A stretch of DNA of 10,006 nucleotides from Bacteroidota bacterium (lineage in GTDB: Bacteria > Bacteroidota > Bacteroidia > Flavobacteriales > Weeksellaceae), in assembly GCA_023419095.1 (NCBI GenBank), contig JAEZYN010000071.1, positions 1 through 10,006 on the forward strand, in the 5' to 3' direction. The notes below the pieces were generated by a model. That model did no database searches and was not told where the DNA came from. It saw only the letters and a list, made by a program, of their open reading frames with translations. The position numbers and the translations under genes are program-made. Of the stretch, positions 7,987 through 10,006 are shown in pieces (position 1 is the first letter of the stretch; every line of letters begins with the position of its first letter).

Positions 7987-8588
7987 TGCTGAGTCCAGTA
8001 CTCGTTTAGGATCAGTTTTATATTTTTAAATGTCTGCGGCAAAACATCGCGCGTAATGGCATCGCTGTCTTTCCATGAAACTTCCGAAATACCTTCTTCA
8101 AGTTGTGGAACCGGTTTTTCGTTGCCTACATAACGCATCCGGAACCAGTAGGTTGTCTTTAAGATTTTCTCGCCATTGCGTTCTGTATAGATGTGAAAGG
8201 TGTTATTCAGAAATTCCTCCAGAATGATTTCCTTCAAGCCAGTTTCTTCTTCAATTTCCCTCACGGCAGCCTGTTCCAGCGATTCACCTTTTTCTATTTT
8301 ACCTTTAGGCAAATCCCACTTCCCAAGTCGGCGTATGAAAAGTATCTCGCTTTTTTGATTGATGACGACTCCGCCGGCAGCTTCGATCACTTTGAACATA
8401 TGCGTAAAATCTTCCCACATTTCTTCGATATTTTCGCCATAAACATTAAGCTCGGGGCAGGAAGTGTTTTGCAGCAGGTCTACCGCAATTTCGAGTGTTG
8501 CAAATCCTTCGAACCTGAGCTTTTTTTCGACGTCTTCAGGGTACTTGCTTAAGGTAAGTTTTTTTTCGTTCACAAAAACTTTATACAT
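7983..8588 (-). CDS. Nudix hydrolase with N-terminal extension
   Basis: This is a Nudix-family hydrolase, which cleaves nucleoside diphosphates linked to another moiety; the substrate cannot be read from the sequence. With the ATG at 8586-8588 the product has 201 residues. An in-frame TTG six bases upstream would add two, but MYKVFVNEKK is the more natural beginning. The Nudix box fits GX5EX7REUXEEXGU perfectly: it starts at GKIEKGE (about residue 96) and runs through REIEEETGL (110-118), so the metal-binding glutamates are intact. GKWDLPKGK directly before it is also typical. The first 65-70 residues, before EAAGGVVI, are not part of the core Nudix fold. They look like a small separate domain I cannot name. 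No signal peptide or membrane segment is visible. The gene is convergent with murF and divergent from the SRPBCC gene, so it is probably a single-gene transcript. Family assignment is secure; specificity is unknown. Confidence 0.9.
   Translation of the reverse strand: MYKVFVNEKKLTLSKYPEDVEKKLRFEGFATLEIAVDLLQNTSCPELNVYGENIEEMWEDFTHMFKVIEAAGGVVINQKSEILFIRRLGKWDLPKGKIEKGESLEQAAVREIEEETGLKEIILEEFLNNTFHIYTERNGEKILKTTYWFRMRYVGNEKPVPQLEEGISEVSWKDSDAITRDVLPQTFKNIKLILNEYWTQH
7989..8027 (+). terminator. Possible murF terminator inside the convergent Nudix gene
   Basis: Immediately after the murF stop, CTGA-G-TCC (7989-7996, one bulged G) can pair with GGATCAG (8009-8015) across a 12-base loop. The T-rich run TTTTATATTTTT (8016-8027) follows. 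The stem is short and imperfect, but position and T-tract fit a Rho-independent terminator for murF. It lies within the last codons of the Nudix gene on the other strand, so the amino-acid sequence there also constrains these bases. Confidence 0.4.
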
Positions 8589-8591
8589 TTG
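8584..8591 (+). promoter_or_regulatory. Possible -7 element for the SRPBCC gene
   Basis: TACATTTG matches TAnnTTTG exactly and would place a start point near 8596, about 28 bases before the ATG at 8624. No TTG lies 17-23 bases upstream; only a T-run ending TTCG is near. The element overlaps the Nudix start codon on the opposite strand (8586-8588). Confidence 0.3.
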
Positions 8592-8610
8592 CAACGGTAT
8601 TTTAATCTTA

Positions 8611-8645
8611 CAAAAATATAAAAATGAAGTTAGAAGGACGCAAAA
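8611..8645 (-). promoter_or_regulatory. Possible Nudix gene promoter
   Basis: On the minus strand, TATTTTTG (8611-8618) matches the -7 consensus exactly. TTTTG (8641-8645) lies 22 bases upstream, at the wide end of the usual spacing and inside the SRPBCC coding region. The start point would be near 8605, leaving a leader of about 17 bases before the ATG at 8588. That short leader supports the ATG over the upstream TTG. Confidence 0.4.
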
Positions 8646-9010
8646 TAATCGTAAATAAATCCTCCGAACAGTTGGTTCAGATGCTGAAAAACCCAGCGGA
8701 TTACCGTGAGCTGATGCCGGATTCTCTTCAAAATTTTGAAGCGCGCGAAGATGGTTTTAAGTTCAGCCTCAAGGGCATGCCGGAAATCGCGCTGAAAATT
8801 GCGGAAGTGTCAGACCGTGAAGTAGTGCTGAAGTCGGCTGCTTCCAATCTTGATTTTGAGCTGAAAGGTACAATGAGTCAACTAGCAGAAAACCAGACGG
8901 AAGTGCAGCTGCTTTTTGACGGAAAGTTCAATCCCTTTATCAAAATGATGGTAGAAAAACCGCTGCAGAATTTCATCAATTCACTTTCTGACAGTTTGGA
9001 AAAGCTGTAA
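8624..9010 (+). CDS. Small SRPBCC-like (START/Bet v1-type) protein, function unknown
   Basis: This 128-residue protein has no signal peptide, membrane segment or cysteine, so it is probably cytoplasmic. Its pattern resembles the SRPBCC ligand-binding fold. It has an N-terminal strand (MKLEGRKIIVNKS), helices with the NPADYRELMPD segment (23-33) typical of polyketide-cyclase-like proteins, a run of beta strands, and a long C-terminal helix (about 103-128, FIKMMVEKPLQNFINSLSDS). Such folds bind hydrophobic ligands, but no ligand can be read here. The ATG follows an A-rich stretch and has no Shine-Dalgarno. The gene is divergent from the Nudix gene across 35 bp and ends in a strong terminator before the convergent ABC ATPase gene. 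I recognise it as a conserved flavobacterial hypothetical type, not as a named gene. Coding status is well supported; the fold is inferred from pattern only. Confidence 0.82.
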   Translation: MKLEGRKIIVNKSSEQLVQMLKNPADYRELMPDSLQNFEAREDGFKFSLKGMPEIALKIAEVSDREVVLKSAASNLDFELKGTMSQLAENQTEVQLLFDGKFNPFIKMMVEKPLQNFINSLSDSLEKL

Positions 9011-9022
9011 TTAAAATTAGAG

Positions 9023-9047
9023 ACCCGAAATATTTTCGGGTTTTTTT
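9023..9047 (+). terminator. Intrinsic terminator after the SRPBCC gene
   Basis: ACCCGAAA (9023-9030) and TTTCGGGT (9034-9041) form a perfect 8-bp stem with a 3-base loop, followed by a T-run to 9047. It starts 12 bp after the SRPBCC stop. The T-run overlaps the stop codon of the convergent ABC ATPase gene (9046-9048). Read on the minus strand, the same hairpin is followed by CTCTAATTTT, a poorer tail, so it may stop that transcript weakly as well. Confidence 0.83.
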
Positions 9048-9744
9048 ATGCTGTCGTATAACCTGCGAATGCTTCTTCCAGGCTTCCATACTTGTCTTTA
9101 AAGTCGGCGATAGGTGAATCCTGAATAATGTTTCCTTTATGGATCAGGATGACACGAGAGCAGAGCGCTTCCACTTCCTGCATGATGTGAGTGGAGAGAA
9201 TGACGGTCTTCTCGCGGCCAATTTCTTTGATTACATTCCGGATTTCCAGAATCTGGTTAGGGTCAAGACCATTAGTCGGCTCGTCCAAAATAAGAAGTTC
9301 AGGCGAATGCAGAATAGCCTGTGCAAGCCCAACACGCTGCCGGTAACCTTTTGAAAGTTGTGATATTTTCTTTGATTTTTCGGGCGTGATCCCCACAAGC
9401 TCTATCACTTCCTCTATTTTTGATTTTGTGACGCCATGAATTTCTGAAACAAAGTTCAGATATTCCTTCACGTACATTTCCGCGTAAAGCGGATTGTTTT
9501 CGGGCAGAAAACCGATCTTTCGTCTGGCTTCCAAAGGGTGCTGAACAATATCTTTACCGTCGAAAATTATTTCTCCTTCGTCAATTTTAAGCGCACCGGT
9601 TACAGATTTCATCAGCGTGGATTTTCCGGCACCATTCGGCCCCAGCAAGCCAATAATCTCACTTTTGCCAATCTCGAGACTGATGTTGTTTAAAGCAGTT
9701 TGATTTCCGAATTTCTTGGTAAGATTGTTTATCTGCAGCGACAT
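9046..9744 (-). CDS. gldA: ABC transporter ATP-binding protein, GldA-like
   Basis: This is the ATPase subunit of an ABC exporter, probably the GldA part of the gliding-associated GldAFG complex at the inner membrane. All nucleotide-binding motifs are present: Walker A GPNGAGKST (35-43), the Q-loop region replaced by FLPENNPLYAEMYVKEYL (79-96), signature LSKGYRQRVGLA (130-141), Walker B LLILDEP (150-156), D-loop GLDP, and the switch His186 in STHIMQE. The PENNPLY-MYVKEYL segment is what I associate with GldA-type ATPases, although related ABC-2 ATPases share it. The product has 232 residues; as I recall, annotated GldA proteins are nearer 300, so a C-terminal part is missing or never existed here. 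The permease partners (GldF, GldG) are not in the window. The start follows a TAnnTTTG element by a short leader. ATPase identity is certain; the gldA name is moderate. Confidence 0.72.
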   Translation of the reverse strand: MSLQINNLTKKFGNQTALNNISLEIGKSEIIGLLGPNGAGKSTLMKSVTGALKIDEGEIIFDGKDIVQHPLEARRKIGFLPENNPLYAEMYVKEYLNFVSEIHGVTKSKIEEVIELVGITPEKSKKISQLSKGYRQRVGLAQAILHSPELLILDEPTNGLDPNQILEIRNVIKEIGREKTVILSTHIMQEVEALCSRVILIHKGNIIQDSPIADFKDKYGSLEEAFAGYTTA

Positions 9745-9763
9745 ATTTTCCGGTGTTGAATTG

Positions 9764-9771
9764 CAAATTTA
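9764..9771 (-). promoter_or_regulatory. Possible -7 element for the GldA-like gene
   Basis: On the minus strand this reads TAAATTTG, an exact TAnnTTTG match. It predicts a start near 9759 and a leader of about 15 bases. The nearest upstream TTG (minus strand, 9785-9787) is only 13 bases away, too close for the usual spacing, so the -33 box is uncertain. Confidence 0.35.
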
Positions 9772-9904
9772 CGTTTATTTTAAACAAAAAAGTAGTTCTG
9801 ATTACGATGCGGTCGGTGAATCTTTAGTAATAAAACCACGAAATTATTCATATCATAAAAGTTAGATTTCGGGGGTCAGGGATGTCAAAAAATTGTCGTT
9901 TTCA

Positions 9905-9916
9905 AGGTAATTACCT
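9905..9916. repeat. Perfect 12-bp palindrome
   Basis: AGGTAATTACCT is its own reverse complement. It sits about 145 bp upstream of the putative GldA-like gene start point, too far for a simple operator of that gene, but it could serve a gene beyond the right edge. With no spacer it would not form a good RNA hairpin. Chance is a realistic alternative. Confidence 0.35.
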
Positions 9917-9979
9917 GATCTTTCCTCCAGATTGTCGCCGGTGTGGCCGATTTAAAACCGGTCAAGTGATTTAGAATAT

Positions 9980-10002
9980 AAAATGTAGCAGAAATACATT
10001 TT
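9980..10002. repeat. AT-rich inverted repeat at the window edge
   Basis: AAAATGTA (9980-9987) and TACATTTT (9995-10002) form an 8-bp stem around the 7-base loop GCAGAAA. The stem has a single G-C pair, so an RNA hairpin would be weak. It could be the weak terminator of a leftward gene beyond the edge or a protein-binding dyad. Confidence 0.25.
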
Positions 10003-10006
10003 TACC

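Larger units (their letters stand above)
9745..10006. other. Non-coding right end of the window
   Basis: These 262 bases lie upstream of the GldA-like gene and run to the edge. No reading frame on either strand looks like a gene. The longest candidate I examined is a 30-codon plus-strand ORF at 9882-9974, rejected below. The stretch holds the -7 element of the GldA-like gene, a perfect 12-bp palindrome and an AT-rich hairpin, each listed separately. It may carry the control region of a gene beyond the right edge. Confidence 0.6.

Noticed and set aside
8589..8594. TTG start of the Nudix gene, adding Met-Gln before MYKVF.
   Set aside because: ATG at 8586-8588 is the stronger start and gives the natural N-terminus.
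9882..9974. A 30-codon plus-strand ORF (MSKNCRFQGN... with three cysteines, two as CRRC) after a G-rich stretch.
   Set aside because: Too short and without a recognisable motif beyond CxxC. Bacteroidetes rarely use Shine-Dalgarno sites, so the G-rich stretch is no support, and the ORF contains the palindrome. Conservation in relatives would be needed.
1..10006. A mobile element, defence system, CRISPR array or other undescribed system.
   Set aside because: Every sizeable gene is assigned to a core or conserved family. No transposase, integrase, direct-repeat array or long terminal repeats are visible.

Overview
The window looks like core chromosome of a Bacteroidetes bacterium of the Flavobacteriia, most likely a Chryseobacterium/Kaistella-type (Weeksellaceae) or related lineage. 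Four things suggest this. There is a recognisable type IX secretion system (T9SS) cluster. Start codons lack Shine-Dalgarno sequences. Bacteroidetes-type -7 elements (TAnnTTTG) precede several genes. Intergenic DNA is very AT-rich while coding DNA is moderately GC-rich (roughly mid-40s % by eye). The genus assignment is inference.

Left half (1-4884, minus strand): a two-gene unit transcribed leftward. porU, the C25-family cell-surface sortase of the T9SS, comes first. porV, its outer-membrane beta-barrel partner, follows after a 26-bp gap and runs off the left edge. Centre (4885-7986, plus strand): a 162-bp divergent promoter region, then gldJ (T9SS/gliding lipoprotein with a degenerate formylglycine-generating-enzyme fold), a clear intrinsic terminator, and murF (last cytoplasmic step of peptidoglycan precursor synthesis). 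The order porV-porU / gldJ-murF matches what I know of Flavobacterium johnsoniae.

Right part (7983-10006): a Nudix hydrolase convergent with murF, the two stop codons sharing TTAA; a divergent small SRPBCC-like protein with its own terminator; and a convergent ABC-transporter ATPase resembling GldA. The last 262 bases hold no convincing gene, only a perfect 12-bp palindrome, a weak hairpin at the edge, and an unconvincing 30-codon ORF.

Functionally, PorU, PorV and GldJ act together in protein export and attachment at the cell surface. GldA, if correctly named, would be a further gliding-associated part. MurF, the Nudix protein and the SRPBCC protein are neighbours without an obvious shared pathway. 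I see no mobile element, CRISPR array, tRNA/rRNA or clear foreign island, and no convincing undescribed system. The most interesting details are at gene boundaries: a promoter-like element inside a terminator directly before murF, opposing promoter-like elements in the 35-bp Nudix/SRPBCC gap, and a possible murF terminator inside the Nudix coding region.
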